A stretch of 64,000 nt of DNA, taken from NCBI RefSeq assembly GCF_040645615.1, contig NZ_JBEYYO010000002.1, positions 1 through 64,000 of the forward strand. The letters run 5' to 3'. Each line of letters begins with the position of its first letter. Position 1 is the first letter of the stretch. Position numbers and translations under genes: made by a program. Shown in pieces: positions 1-7,795 of the stretch. The notes beneath the pieces are model-generated. The model was not told the DNA's origin. It worked only from the letters and a program-made list of their open reading frames with translations, and did not search any database. The stretch is from Glycomyces sp040645615 (GTDB taxonomy: Bacteria; Actinomycetota; Actinomycetes; Mycobacteriales; Micromonosporaceae).

Positions 1-94
1 CTGCCGCCTGCCGCCTGCCGCCTGCCGCCTGCCGCCTGCCGCCTGCCGCCTGCCGCCTGCCGCCTGCCGCCTGCCGCCTGCCGCCTGCCGCCTG
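1..94. repeat. 7-bp tandem repeat (CTGCCGC)n
   Basis: About 13 perfect head-to-tail copies of CTGCCGC run from the window edge to about base 94; the array may continue outside the window. Because 7 is not a multiple of 3, no single codon frame persists through it, so it is unlikely to encode a repeat protein. No gene is visible in bases 1-340. Confidence 0.9.
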
Positions 95-134
95 CGCTTC
101 GCTGCGGCGCCGAGCCGAGTCGCGCGTACGCTCG

Positions 135-196
135 CCGCCGTCCCGCCGTCCCGCCGTCCCGCCGTCCCGCCGTCCCGCCGTCCCGCCGTCCCGCCG
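135..196. repeat. 8-bp tandem repeat (GCCGTCCC)n
   Basis: Seven or so perfect copies of the 8-mer GCCGTCCC lie 40 bp after the 7-bp array. The two arrays have different unit lengths and are separated by a non-repetitive GC-rich spacer. They precede the first gene at 341. Confidence 0.88.
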
Positions 197-340
197 GGTG
201 GGGTGGTGGTTGGTTTTGGGTTTGGTGGAGTCGGGCATTCGGCGGTTCGGGGGCTGTTCGCCTCTTAGGTTGGAGGGCGGCTCGGCTCGGTGACGCCCGT
301 GGGCGTGGCTGGGCCGTGTATCGGAGTTGAGGGAGGGTGT

Positions 341-667
341 ATGAGCGACTTCGCGTTTGCGGGGAAGAGTTTTGAGATTCGGCTCGACAACGGGGTGGTG
401 TTCTTCAACAGTTATGGCCCCGAGGGGAACCGGCTCCTCTACGAAGAGGTCGACGGTGTGGCCGAGAGCGGTTCCGAGGAGGTTGAGCTGTCGGTCGGGG
501 AGGTCGCCAAGGGGATCTATCTGCTCGGGTGGAACGAGGTTTCGGGCGCGACCGTCAGTCAGGTGCTCGACTTCAACAAGGGCACCGTGACCGGCTACTG
601 GTCGGTCGATGCTGGTGGCAAGCGCACCGGGGAGGTGCGTTCCGGCGTGTTCCGGGAGGTGAAGTAG
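341..667 (+). CDS. MoaF-like (lipocalin-fold) hypothetical protein
   Basis: 108 aa from the ATG at 341, which has GGGAGGG just upstream; the reading frame is open back to 290 but that extension has no ribosome site. The protein is a small beta-rich domain with the pattern seen in MoaF-like proteins: an initial GKSFEIRLDNG strand, a central VAKGIYLLGW strand and a later VLDFNKGTVTGYW strand. Those family members are lipocalin-like and of unknown or ligand-binding role. There is no signal peptide or membrane segment, so it is probably cytosolic. It is convergent with the pentapeptide gene, with 4 bp between stops. The family call rests on pattern memory only. Confidence 0.55.
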   Translation: MSDFAFAGKSFEIRLDNGVVFFNSYGPEGNRLLYEEVDGVAESGSEEVELSVGEVAKGIYLLGWNEVSGATVSQVLDFNKGTVTGYWSVDAGGKRTGEVRSGVFREVK

Positions 668-671
668 CCGG

Positions 672-1334
672 TCAGGCCAGGGTGAATCCTGCCGCTTTCG
701 CGAGTTCTCCGGCGATCTCTACGGCCTGGTCGGGAGTGATGAGCGTGCCTCGCAGGCTCATCAAACCGGTGATGCCGTCGAGGTCGGAGCGGCGCATGTC
801 GCAGCCCTTCGCGTTGGCGACTCGGGAGAAGTCCGCGCCCGGGAATGTGCAGTCGATGAAGACCGCTTTGGAGAAGTCGCCCAGGAAGGTCGCGTTCATG
901 AAGCGGCAGCGTTCGAAGACCAGCGGTCCTTTGGCCGTGCCGATCGAGATTCCCGCGAAGTCCGCGCGGGAGTCGGCGATGTAGAGGTCCTGCGCCATCG
1001 CGAATTGCGCTTGCCAGCCCACCAGTTGGCTGTCGGTGATCTCGACCCGGCGCGCGGTGGCCCGTTCCCAGCGGCCGTTGGAGAGGACCGACCGCTCCAC
1101 GGTCACGTCCACGACCTCGAACGGCGAGATCGCGGTCTCCGAGAGGTCGACGTTGCGCAGCTGGGACTGTTCGAGGCTGCCGTCCAGGTGCGCGCCGGAC
1201 CAGTCGGCGCCCTCGATGAGGTGCTCGCTCAGTTCGAAGTCGGATTCGGGGAGCTCGCCGAGGGGCCGGAGTCGGTCGGGTTCGACCAAGGGCCTGCGCA
1301 TCGAGCGCTTGTCGTCGATCTTCCTGAACTTCAC
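672..1334 (-). CDS. Pentapeptide-repeat-like protein
   Basis: 220 aa from a GTG start with GAGGAGG 5 bp upstream. The body has an approximate five-residue periodicity with a central Leu/Phe and small or polar neighbours (for example ADWSGAHLDGS, DFSRVANAKG, DMRRSDLDGI), as in right-handed quadrilateral pentapeptide helices. The N-terminal 25 residues are basic and outside the repeat. No transmembrane segment is evident. Function is not inferable: family members range from gyrase-protecting proteins to structural proteins of unknown role. It lies downstream of and co-directional with the CGNR regulator (77 bp gap), so co-transcription is possible. Confidence 0.7.
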   Translation of the reverse strand: MKFRKIDDKRSMRRPLVEPDRLRPLGELPESDFELSEHLIEGADWSGAHLDGSLEQSQLRNVDLSETAISPFEVVDVTVERSVLSNGRWERATARRVEITDSQLVGWQAQFAMAQDLYIADSRADFAGISIGTAKGPLVFERCRFMNATFLGDFSKAVFIDCTFPGADFSRVANAKGCDMRRSDLDGITGLMSLRGTLITPDQAVEIAGELAKAAGFTLA

Positions 1335-1411
1335 GGAGCCTCCTCGGTCGGCGCGGACTCCGGCAGGCTACGGGAGGCCACCGACATTCGAGGCGCCGGA
1401 CGCTCCGAGGT

Positions 1412-1984
1412 TCAGCTCCCGGTTTCGCGGTTGCGTTCTCGGTGGGCGCGGACGCGCTGCTTGACGCCGCAGCGGTCGCCAGGGCACCAGCGGCGGCGCC
1501 CGCTCGGGTCGGCGAAGACGTCGCCGCAGTCGTCGGCGGCGCAGCGGCGCAGCTGCCGGGCGTCGTCGCCGCTGAGCATGAGCACCGCCTCGAGGGCGAG
1601 CCAGGACATCGCGGTCTCGACCGAGTGCGGTCCGGAGTGGCGAAGGCGCCCTTCGTCGACCCACGCGCGCGGCGGGGTGTACGGCTCGATGGCGCGGTTG
1701 GCTGCGGCCACGGCGGCGATCGGCGGGGCGGTGCCCGCGATCGCGGAGTCGGCCAGCGCCTGGAGCGCGTCGCGGGCCCAGCGGGCCAGGTCGAGATCGG
1801 CCTCGGTCACCTTGACCTCTGGTTCCGCTCCCATGCCCCGGCGCAGCCACTCGGCGAGGCGGCTGGTGTCCGACAGCCGCTCGAGGGGTTGAGTCGCATG
1901 TAGATCTGCTTGTGTCGCAATGAAATCGAGCCACGGACGGCCCGCGTGAAACGTGAACTCGCCAAGTGTGTCAATTTTCATCAC
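1412..1984 (-). CDS. CGNR zinc-finger transcriptional regulator
   Basis: 190 aa (GTG at 1984 or the adjacent ATG at 1981). The N-terminal part matches the ABATE domain layout (GRPWLDFIAT near residue 15) that precedes CGNR zinc fingers in actinobacteria. The C-terminus has the zinc-ligand spacing C-x4-C then C-x4-C-G (RRCAADDCG, RRWCPGDRCGVK) followed by a basic helix. The canonical CGNR tetrad reads CGVK here, a slight departure. It is divergent from the EamA exporter at 2062, and two identical inverted repeats sit between them, so autoregulation plus control of the exporter is the natural inference. Confidence 0.85.
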   Translation of the reverse strand: MMKIDTLGEFTFHAGRPWLDFIATQADLHATQPLERLSDTSRLAEWLRRGMGAEPEVKVTEADLDLARWARDALQALADSAIAGTAPPIAAVAAANRAIEPYTPPRAWVDEGRLRHSGPHSVETAMSWLALEAVLMLSGDDARQLRRCAADDCGDVFADPSGRRRWCPGDRCGVKQRVRAHRERNRETGS

Positions 1985-1989
1985 GACAC

Positions 1990-2011
1990 TGTAACAGCTT
2001 GACTTGTTACA
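1990..2011. promoter_or_regulatory. Operator 1, TGTAAC-N10-GTTACA
   Basis: Inverted repeat TGTAACA (1990-1996) / TGTTACA (2005-2011). It lies just upstream of the CGNR regulator start and would overlap that gene's promoter. The same TGTAAC-N10-GTTACA pattern recurs at 2028-2049 with centres 38 bp apart. Confidence 0.75.
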
Positions 2012-2025
2012 AACTAGGGCGGAAC

Positions 2026-2051
2026 GTTGTAACGAGATGAAGCGTTACAAC
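2026..2051. promoter_or_regulatory. Operator 2, perfect 9-bp inverted repeat before the EamA gene
   Basis: Arms GTTGTAACG (2026-2034) and CGTTACAAC (2043-2051) are perfectly complementary around 8 bp. The second arm ends where the ribosome-binding GGAGG-like sequence of the exporter begins. Binding here would block the exporter transcript; the candidate binder is the divergent CGNR protein. Confidence 0.78.
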
Positions 2052-2061
2052 TGGAGGTTCC

Positions 2062-3078
2062 ATGACCGCGCACGTCGCCGCACCGCCCACCGCCTCCGCC
2101 ACAACCGACTACCCGATCCCGCTCGCCACCCCCGCAGCAGTCGACACTCCCGCCGCCGTCACCACCACCACCACACTCTCCCCGCTCCAGCGCCACCCGT
2201 TCCTCCTCGGCCCCGGCCTCTCCATCGCCTTCGTGGTGATGTGGACCGGCGGCTACATCGCCGGCCCCATCGGCGTATCGGCGGCCAATCCACTCGCTCT
2301 CTGCTTCTGGCGCTTCGGCATCGCCGCAGCAGCCCTGACGCTCCTGGCGGTCCTCACCCGCGCGCGCTGGCCCGAGTCCCGCGCCGCGTGGGGCCAGGTC
2401 ATCGCGACCGGCCTGCTCATGCAGGCCGGCATGTTCAGCTTCGCCTACCTCGGTCTCTCCCTCGGCGCTCCGGTCGCACTCGTCGCGATCGCCAACGGCG
2501 CCTCTCCCGTGCTCGTCGCACTCGGCGGCGTGCTGCTCCTGCGCGAACGCCTTCTACCAGTGCAATGGGGCGGCACTTTACTCGGCTTCGCCGGCCTGGC
2601 CCTGGCCGTCACCGGCGAATGGACCGGCTTCGCCATCGGCGCGGCCGCGCTGCTGCCGGTCGCGGGAGCGATCGCCTTCGCGGCGGGCACCCTCGTCCAG
2701 CGCCGGACGGGAGCCCGCATGGACCTGCGCTCCGGTTCGGCCATCCAGATGGCCGTGGCCGCCGCGGTCACCATGCCGCTCGCCATGATCTTCGAAGGCG
2801 GGCTCTACATCCCGGTCACCCAGACCACCGTGGGCGCCATCGCGTTCCTCGTCGTCGGCAACTCCGGCGCCGCTGCCGCGCTCACCTTCCTCATGCTCCG
2901 CCACCGCAAAGCCGCCGACTCCACCCGGCTGATGCTGCTCGTGGCCCCGCTCGCCACGCTCTCGGCCTGGCCGCTGTTCGGCCAGCTCCCGGGCCCGATG
3001 CTGTGGATCGGCCTAGCCGTAACCATCGTCGGGATCGCGCTGGCGACCCGCCATCCCCGACACGCAGCGACCACATAG
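2062..3078 (+). CDS. EamA/DMT-family exporter
   Basis: 338 aa with GGAGG upstream of the ATG. After a 45-residue Ala/Thr/Pro-rich N-terminal tail there are about ten hydrophobic helices arranged as two five-helix EamA repeats, typical of drug/metabolite transporters that export amino acids, nucleosides or drugs. Family-like features include GGYIAGP in the first helix, SFAYLGLSLGAPVALVAI in the middle of repeat 1 and a final WIGLAVTIVGIAL helix. The length fits the family. It is divergent from the CGNR regulator with paired operators, so it is probably a ligand-inducible exporter. A 10-bp hairpin terminator follows. The substrate cannot be told. Confidence 0.88.
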   Translation: MTAHVAAPPTASATTDYPIPLATPAAVDTPAAVTTTTTLSPLQRHPFLLGPGLSIAFVVMWTGGYIAGPIGVSAANPLALCFWRFGIAAAALTLLAVLTRARWPESRAAWGQVIATGLLMQAGMFSFAYLGLSLGAPVALVAIANGASPVLVALGGVLLLRERLLPVQWGGTLLGFAGLALAVTGEWTGFAIGAAALLPVAGAIAFAAGTLVQRRTGARMDLRSGSAIQMAVAAAVTMPLAMIFEGGLYIPVTQTTVGAIAFLVVGNSGAAAALTFLMLRHRKAADSTRLMLLVAPLATLSAWPLFGQLPGPMLWIGLAVTIVGIALATRHPRHAATT

Positions 3079-3087
3079 GACTAATAG

Positions 3088-3115
3088 GTCGGGCGGTGCG
3101 CGAGTACCGCCCGAC
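3088..3115 (+). terminator. Intrinsic hairpin after the EamA gene
   Basis: Perfect 10-bp stem GTCGGGCGGT / ACCGCCCGAC with an 8-nt loop, 10 bp after the exporter stop. There is no clear U tract, as is common in high-GC actinobacteria. Confidence 0.75.
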
Positions 3116-3177
3116 GCATTCCCATCGCATCCACCGCAGCCGATGCCGTAGTGGGCGAGACAACCTCCGAAAAATAT

Positions 3178-3206
3178 TTGAACACGTTCAAGTACTGGCG
3201 TATCGT
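3178..3206 (+). promoter_or_regulatory. Promoter with overlapping palindromic operator
   Basis: TTGAAC (3178-3183), 17 bp, TATCGT (3201-3206) fits a housekeeping promoter for the epimerase gene at 3230. The -35 is also the left arm of the palindrome TTGAAC-AC-GTTCAA (3178-3191), which is typical of a repressor site. The repressor is not identifiable here. Confidence 0.6.
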
Positions 3207-3229
3207 TGGCCGGGAAGGAGGAAGCCCTC

Positions 3230-4216
3230 ATGAGAATCGTCATCCCCGGCGGGACCGGGCACCTCGGCGCCGTCCTCGAACGCGGCCTGCTCACCGCCGG
3301 ACACCACCTCACCGTCCTCACCCGCAACCCCTCCAGGCCCCACCACCTCCACTGGGACGGCCGCACCCTCGGCCCCTGGGCCACAGCGATCGACGGCGCC
3401 GACGCGGTGATCAACCTCGCCGGACGCAGCGTCAGCTGCCGCCCCACCCCAAAGAACCTCGCGGCCATGACCGCCTCCCGCATCGACTCCACCCGCGTCG
3501 TCGGCCAGGCGATCGCCGCGTCCGCGCGGCCACCGGCCGTGTGGCTCCAGGCCAGCACCGCCACGATCTACGCCCACACCCACGGCTGCGCCAACGACGA
3601 GGCCACCGGCCTCATCGGCGGCACCGAACCCGACGCGCCCGCCCACTGGCGAGCGAGCATCGACCTCGCGCTGGCCTGGGAACGGGCCCTCGACGAGGCC
3701 GAGACGCCCGGCACGCGCAAAGTCGCGATGCGCTCGGCGATGGTGATGAGCCCCGATCGCGGCTCGGTCTTCGACGTCCTGTCGAAAATGTCGGCGCTGG
3801 GCCTCGGCGGACCGGTCGCGGGCGGGCGCCAGTTCGTGTCGTGGATCCACGAAGCGGACTTCACGCGCGCGATCGAGTTCCTCATCGGACGCGACGACCT
3901 GGCCGGACCGGTCAACCTCGCGGCCCCGCACCCGTTGCGCCAGAAGGACTTCATGCGCATCCTTCGGAGGTCGAGGGGCCACCTGATCGGGCTGCCCGCG
4001 ACGAAGTGGATGGCCGAACTCGGAGCGTTGGCCCTGCGCACCGACACGGAACTGCTGCTCAAGAGCCGCCGAGTGATTCCCGGACGCCTCGAAGCGGCCG
4101 GGTACGAGTTCGACTACCCCGCATGGGAAGCCGCAGCACGGGACCTTGCCCGCCGGAGGCCGGACGCACGCCAGGTGGCGGGCGGGGCGGCCATGCTGCT
4201 CGCCAGCCGAGCCTGA
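3230..4216 (+). CDS. TIGR01777-type NAD-dependent epimerase
   Basis: 328 aa from the ATG at 3230, preceded by GGAAGGAGG; an upstream in-frame start at 3206 lies inside the -10 element and is rejected. It begins with a Rossmann glycine motif (IVIPGGTGHLG, residues 3-13), followed by INLAGRSV near residue 65, the RIDSTR segment and the SWIHEADF motif characteristic of the TIGR01777/SulA-like epimerase family. A canonical SDR YxxxK is not obvious, which is usual in this family. Its substrate is unknown; members are cytosolic. It stands alone, convergent with the YoaK gene. Confidence 0.85.
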   Translation: MRIVIPGGTGHLGAVLERGLLTAGHHLTVLTRNPSRPHHLHWDGRTLGPWATAIDGADAVINLAGRSVSCRPTPKNLAAMTASRIDSTRVVGQAIAASARPPAVWLQASTATIYAHTHGCANDEATGLIGGTEPDAPAHWRASIDLALAWERALDEAETPGTRKVAMRSAMVMSPDRGSVFDVLSKMSALGLGGPVAGGRQFVSWIHEADFTRAIEFLIGRDDLAGPVNLAAPHPLRQKDFMRILRRSRGHLIGLPATKWMAELGALALRTDTELLLKSRRVIPGRLEAAGYEFDYPAWEAAARDLARRRPDARQVAGGAAMLLASRA

Positions 4217-4340
4217 ATCAGAGCGGAAGCAGGGCGGCCGCCGGTGGGAAGGGTGGTCGTGCGGCGCGGTGGCGGCGATTGCGCCGGTCAGGCATCCGGC
4301 GCGAGCGCTCACCGCGCCTCGACCGGTGACTCGCCTCGCC

Positions 4341-5000
4341 TCAGGCCTTGTCGCGCCTTGCTTCGGTGAAGGCTGCTATCGCCATCGTCGCGGCCACTGC
4401 CGCTGCGCCCCAGCAGACTGCGCTGAACGACAACTCGTGCGCGATGGTGGCTCCGAGCCCGGCCGCGACCAGATACACGCCCCACACCCCGGCCTGGAGA
4501 CGCGCCGAACGCAGGTCGTTCCTGTCGCCGGAGAGGTTGACCGACAAGGCGATCAGCGTCCCGGTGAGCACCGTCGTGGTCACCCCGGCCAGGCCGATCC
4601 TCGCCGCGTGGATGCTCTGCACGCCCATCGCGAACGCCGCCAAGGCGATCGAGAGCACGAACGTCCCCGAAAGCCCGGCCAGCGCGAGCACCACCACCTC
4701 GGCCACCAGCAGGAACGGCACGCCGAAACTGGTGAGCACGTGCCGCCGCGTCGTCAGTGACGCCAGCACCGCGCCCACCGAAAACCCGACCAGCGAGCAC
4801 AATGGACCGAGTGCTGAGAGACCGTCCTCCCTGCCGGTGAGCTCGCCCGAGACGGCCACGGCGAGGAGGACGGCGTTCCCGGTCTGGTTCGCCACGAACT
4901 GCTGGCCGAGGCCGAGGAACCCGGCCCCGTCGACCGCGCCCGCGAGTGCGGTGAGCACGAGCGCGGTCCACGCGTGCGCAGGAGTGGCGTTGCGGGGCAT
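4341..5000 (-). CDS. YoaK family (DUF1275) membrane protein
   Basis: 219 aa with six hydrophobic segments. The first helix carries the family pattern TALAGAVDGAGFLGLGQ followed by ANQTGNAVLL, characteristic of DUF1275. The biochemical role of the family is not settled. Its ATG overlaps the stop of the upstream anchor gene as TGATG (base 5000 shared), indicating translational coupling in a two-gene unit. Confidence 0.85.
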   Translation of the reverse strand: MPRNATPAHAWTALVLTALAGAVDGAGFLGLGQQFVANQTGNAVLLAVAVSGELTGREDGLSALGPLCSLVGFSVGAVLASLTTRRHVLTSFGVPFLLVAEVVVLALAGLSGTFVLSIALAAFAMGVQSIHAARIGLAGVTTTVLTGTLIALSVNLSGDRNDLRSARLQAGVWGVYLVAAGLGATIAHELSFSAVCWGAAAVAATMAIAAFTEARRDKA

Positions 5001-6343
5001 CAGCCGCGGGCGGCCTTCTTGCGGCGCGAGGCCACGACGAGCACGACGGTGCCGACCGCGAGCAGCGCGCCAGCGGCGATGATCAACGGCCGCAAGGAAT
5101 CACCGGTGGTCGTGAGCGAGCCGTTCCCGCCGTTGCCGCCGGGGCCCTCCGAGCTCGGCCCGGTCGAGTCCGACGGGCCGTTCGCGGGAGTCGAGGGAGT
5201 GTCCGAAGGGGTCGGTTCGACGTCGGAGTCGCACGAGAGCTCGGCCGAGAACGGCGCGTGGTGGATCTCGCCGCCGTTCTCGCCGACCTCGCCGAGGCTG
5301 GCGTTCTTCGCGATGATCTGGCCTTCCACGTTGGTGGGACTCACATCCGAGTAGTCGGCGTTCGGGGCGAGGATACTGCCCTGCCCCGTGTCGCCTCCGG
5401 CGATCCGCAGCCGTGTGGTGTCGCCGAAGTTCCACAGCAGGTACGGCGATTCGACGATGCTGATCGGCGACTGCGGCGCGACGACCCAGTCGAACTCGCC
5501 GCCCGTCCCCGAGGTGTCCACATTGATCAACAGCGGCGTGTCTGCCGAGGGGCGCACGCCCGGGAACACCAGGTCGGCCATGTTGTTCAGGTCCTCGCCG
5601 GTGACTTCGAGGACGTTGGTCTGCCCGGGCTCCAGGTCGATCCGGATCTGCTGGCCCGGGGCCACTTGGCCTTTGGCGACGGCCGCGCCGCTCGCGTCGC
5701 GCATCGTGACCGTGCTCGCGCACCCGACGAGGAGGGCCGAGTTCTCCCGCAACTGCGCGAAGGCCGCGTCGAAGTCGATCGGGGAGGTCGGACCGACCGA
5801 GGAGATCGGTTGCTGCGCGGTGAGTTCCACGCGTGGCGTGCTGTCGTACCCGGCGCCTTCGGAGACGAGGCGGGTGTTGACGCTCGCGCCGTTCTGGTCG
5901 GTGTTGAGCACGTCGGTGTCGGACAGGTCGCCCACTTTCACGTACCCGCCGTTGAGCACCTGCACGACCGAGGTCGCGGGGTCGACCCCGAAGTCGATCC
6001 GCCCGCCCACGACGAGCGCGCTGGGGGAGGAGTCGCCGGGCGCGGTGTAGGAACCGGTGCCGGTGTGGATCATGACGTTGTAGGAGCCCTCGATGAGCAG
6101 GTCGCCGCCGGTGGCGATCGGCCCTTCGGCCTCGGTGGAGGCCAGGACGGTCTGGTCCTCCACGAACGCGTTGAAGCCCAGCGCCGGGTCGAGCGGGTTG
6201 AGTGTGACGGTCGCGGCCTGCGCGAACGGCGCGGTCCCGGCGGTCCCGAGCGCGAGGACGGCGGCGACGCCCGCGGCCCCGAGCGCCGCGAGCCTCCAGG
6301 CGGTGCGGCGGACGTTCGGCGGTCGGTTCGATGTGTGCTGCAA
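5000..6343 (-). CDS. Choice-of-anchor A family cell-wall protein
   Basis: 447 aa from the TTG at 6343, which has AGGGGA 5 bp upstream; the frame is open to 6688 but that region is repetitive and non-coding. A secretion signal follows (basic RRTAWR, hydrophobic stretch, FAQAA cleavage area near residue 45). The body contains LGFNAFVEDQTVLASTEAEG and GGDLLIEGSY, the hallmark of the choice-of-anchor A domain. The C-terminus has a Ser/Pro/Gly-rich spacer, an LTTTG sortase-like motif (LPxTG with the Pro replaced), a hydrophobic helix and RRKK. It is therefore probably sortase-anchored to the wall. Translationally coupled to the YoaK gene. Confidence 0.82.
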   Translation of the reverse strand: MQHTSNRPPNVRRTAWRLAALGAAGVAAVLALGTAGTAPFAQAATVTLNPLDPALGFNAFVEDQTVLASTEAEGPIATGGDLLIEGSYNVMIHTGTGSYTAPGDSSPSALVVGGRIDFGVDPATSVVQVLNGGYVKVGDLSDTDVLNTDQNGASVNTRLVSEGAGYDSTPRVELTAQQPISSVGPTSPIDFDAAFAQLRENSALLVGCASTVTMRDASGAAVAKGQVAPGQQIRIDLEPGQTNVLEVTGEDLNNMADLVFPGVRPSADTPLLINVDTSGTGGEFDWVVAPQSPISIVESPYLLWNFGDTTRLRIAGGDTGQGSILAPNADYSDVSPTNVEGQIIAKNASLGEVGENGGEIHHAPFSAELSCDSDVEPTPSDTPSTPANGPSDSTGPSSEGPGGNGGNGSLTTTGDSLRPLIIAAGALLAVGTVVLVVASRRKKAARG

Positions 6344-6471
6344 GGTTGTCCCCTGGGATGGTCGACGGTCGGTGGCGGCGGGGGAACCGCGAACGAGCCT
6401 AACCGCGAGAGCGCTTGCGGCGGGTGAACGAAACACCTCAATGGGCAAACGGCTGCCCGAATCGGGGACGC

Positions 6472-6760
6472 GGGCCGGTGGGCGAGCGGAGCGAGGCGGC
6501 GCGGGAGTGTGGAGAACCAGGCGAGCGATCGCCCGGGCTGGCGAGGGGTGGGGAGAAGCGCGGAAAAGTAAACGATGAACGGCGGCCCGAGGCAGAAACG
6601 GCCCGGTGAGTGAGCGGGGCGAGGCGGTGCGGGAGTGCGGGTGACCGGTCGCCAGGGCTGGCGAGGGGGCGGGGCGCGGGAGCGTCAACGACGACCGGCG
6701 GCCCGAAGCGGAAACGGCCCGGTGAGTGAGCGAGGCGGGCGCGGCGGCGGCCTGGCGATT
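6472..6760. repeat. Imperfect ~120-bp tandem repeat, about 2.4 units
   Basis: Units begin at 6472, 6600 and 6716. Each starts with a GGCCCGGTGAGTGAGCG-like segment, continues through GCGAGGCGG, GCGGGAG and CAGGGCTGGCGAGGGG, and ends with GGCGGCCCGAAGCGGAAAC-like sequence. Copies differ by indels (128 and 116 bp). This occupies most of the 475-bp gap between the anchor gene and the TetR gene; no gene is seen in it. Confidence 0.75.
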
Positions 6761-6818
6761 GGTCGCGCAGGCTTGTCGGGGCCAGAGCGATTGCGTCTGT
6801 TGGCGGGCGTGCCAGCGG

Positions 6819-7721
6819 TTATGCGGCCAGGAGTTTGAGGACCACTGGGCGGGAGATCGTGCCCGCTACCGATTTGGCGAGGTGGTTGGCGCTCGCTCCG
6901 GCGGCGTTCGCGCTTCGGAGGGCTTCGCCGAGCGCGGCTTTGGCGGCCTCGGTTTCGGCTTGGGCGCGGCGCAGTCGTTCGGCGGCGGTCGCGACCGGGT
7001 CGGCTGCACACGTGTCGTTCGCGGCGGTGTCGTTCAGAATCGCCGTGCCCGTGCCCGTGCCCGTGCCCGTGCCCGTGCCCGTGCCCGTGCCCGTGCCCGT
7101 GCCCGTGCCCGCGGTCAAGGTATTGACTGAGCCCGCTACCGCGTTTGCGGCTCCCTCCGCGAGGGGGATCAGGAAGGCCTTGATCGCCTCAGCATCGTTC
7201 GCCCTGTCGCCGAGCATCAGGTGCCGCAACTGCGGGACGAGGTTGATCCAGTTGGGGATCCCGCACAGCGCCAAGGCGAGCAGCGCGCCCTGGAAGGGGC
7301 CGTCGGTCCCGAAGCGTTCGGCCACGCCTTCGCGCTTCTCGCGCGAGTGCTGGTCGCGCCAACCATCCACGTCGTGGGCGTCGTCGCCGCGGTGCAGCGC
7401 CTCCCATACGAGCAGTCTGAGCAGCTGGGGGTGTTCGCGGTGGTAGTCGTAGAGGCGGCCGACGAAGTCCCCGGCGCTGTGGGAGCGCCACAGCGGGACC
7501 ACGGTCTCGGCGAACTCCTGCATGACGTCGACCAGGACCGCGTCGAACAGCTTGTCCTTGCTGCCGAAGATCCCGTAGATGCGCTCCTTGTTGACCCCGG
7601 CGCCCTCGGCGATGCGGTCGACGCGGGCGCCCGCGAGGCCGAGTTCGGCGAACTCCTCGCGGGCCGCGGTCATCAAGGCGGTGCGGGTGGCGTCGGAGCG
7701 TTTCCCCTCAGGTGTCGGCAT
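6819..7721 (-). CDS. TetR regulator with (Gly-Thr)11 linker and C-terminal helix-turn-helix-like tail
   Basis: 300 aa, about 100 longer than a usual TetR. Residues 10-60 form the TetR helix-turn-helix (ALMTAAREEFAELG, then RVDRIAEGAGVNKERIYGIFGSKDKLFDAV). A ligand-binding half follows to about 200. Residues 205-226 are eleven Gly-Thr pairs encoded by eleven GTGCCC (plus-strand) hexamers. The last 60 residues are helical (AERLRRAQAETEAAKAA) and end with AAGASANHLAKSVAGTISRP, which resembles the helix-turn-helix tails of small actinobacterial proteins. It is divergent from the MFS gene and presumably represses it. Confidence 0.85.
   Translation of the reverse strand: MPTPEGKRSDATRTALMTAAREEFAELGLAGARVDRIAEGAGVNKERIYGIFGSKDKLFDAVLVDVMQEFAETVVPLWRSHSAGDFVGRLYDYHREHPQLLRLLVWEALHRGDDAHDVDGWRDQHSREKREGVAERFGTDGPFQGALLALALCGIPNWINLVPQLRHLMLGDRANDAEAIKAFLIPLAEGAANAVAGSVNTLTAGTGTGTGTGTGTGTGTGTGTGTAILNDTAANDTCAADPVATAAERLRRAQAETEAAKAALGEALRSANAAGASANHLAKSVAGTISRPVVLKLLAA
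7045..7110. repeat. Hexanucleotide repeat (GTGCCC)11 inside the TetR gene
   Basis: Eleven perfect GTGCCC units within the coding sequence. Because the unit is two codons, copy-number changes lengthen or shorten the Gly-Thr linker without shifting the frame. Confidence 0.95.
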
Positions 7722-7744
7722 GAGGCCTAGATTACCACGAACTA

Positions 7745-7788
7745 AACCAACTATTTGGTTGACAACGGCTCGGATGCGGGCCTAGATT
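7745..7788 (+). promoter_or_regulatory. TetR-type operator over a leaderless MFS promoter
   Basis: AACCAA-CTAT-TTGGTT (7745-7760) is a perfect inverted repeat. It overlaps a consensus -35 TTGACA (7759-7764); 18 bp later is TAGATT (7783-7788), and the ATG at 7796 follows 7 bp after, so the transcript would start at or next to the start codon. The operator is placed to block this promoter and lies near the divergent TetR gene. Confidence 0.75.
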
Positions 7789-7795
7789 TGCCGCC

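Noticed and set aside
6344..6688. 115-residue N-terminal extension of the choice-of-anchor-A protein
   Set aside because: The translated sequence is Pro/Arg/Ser-rich and spans the degenerate tandem repeat; a ribosome site and signal peptide begin at the TTG at 6343.
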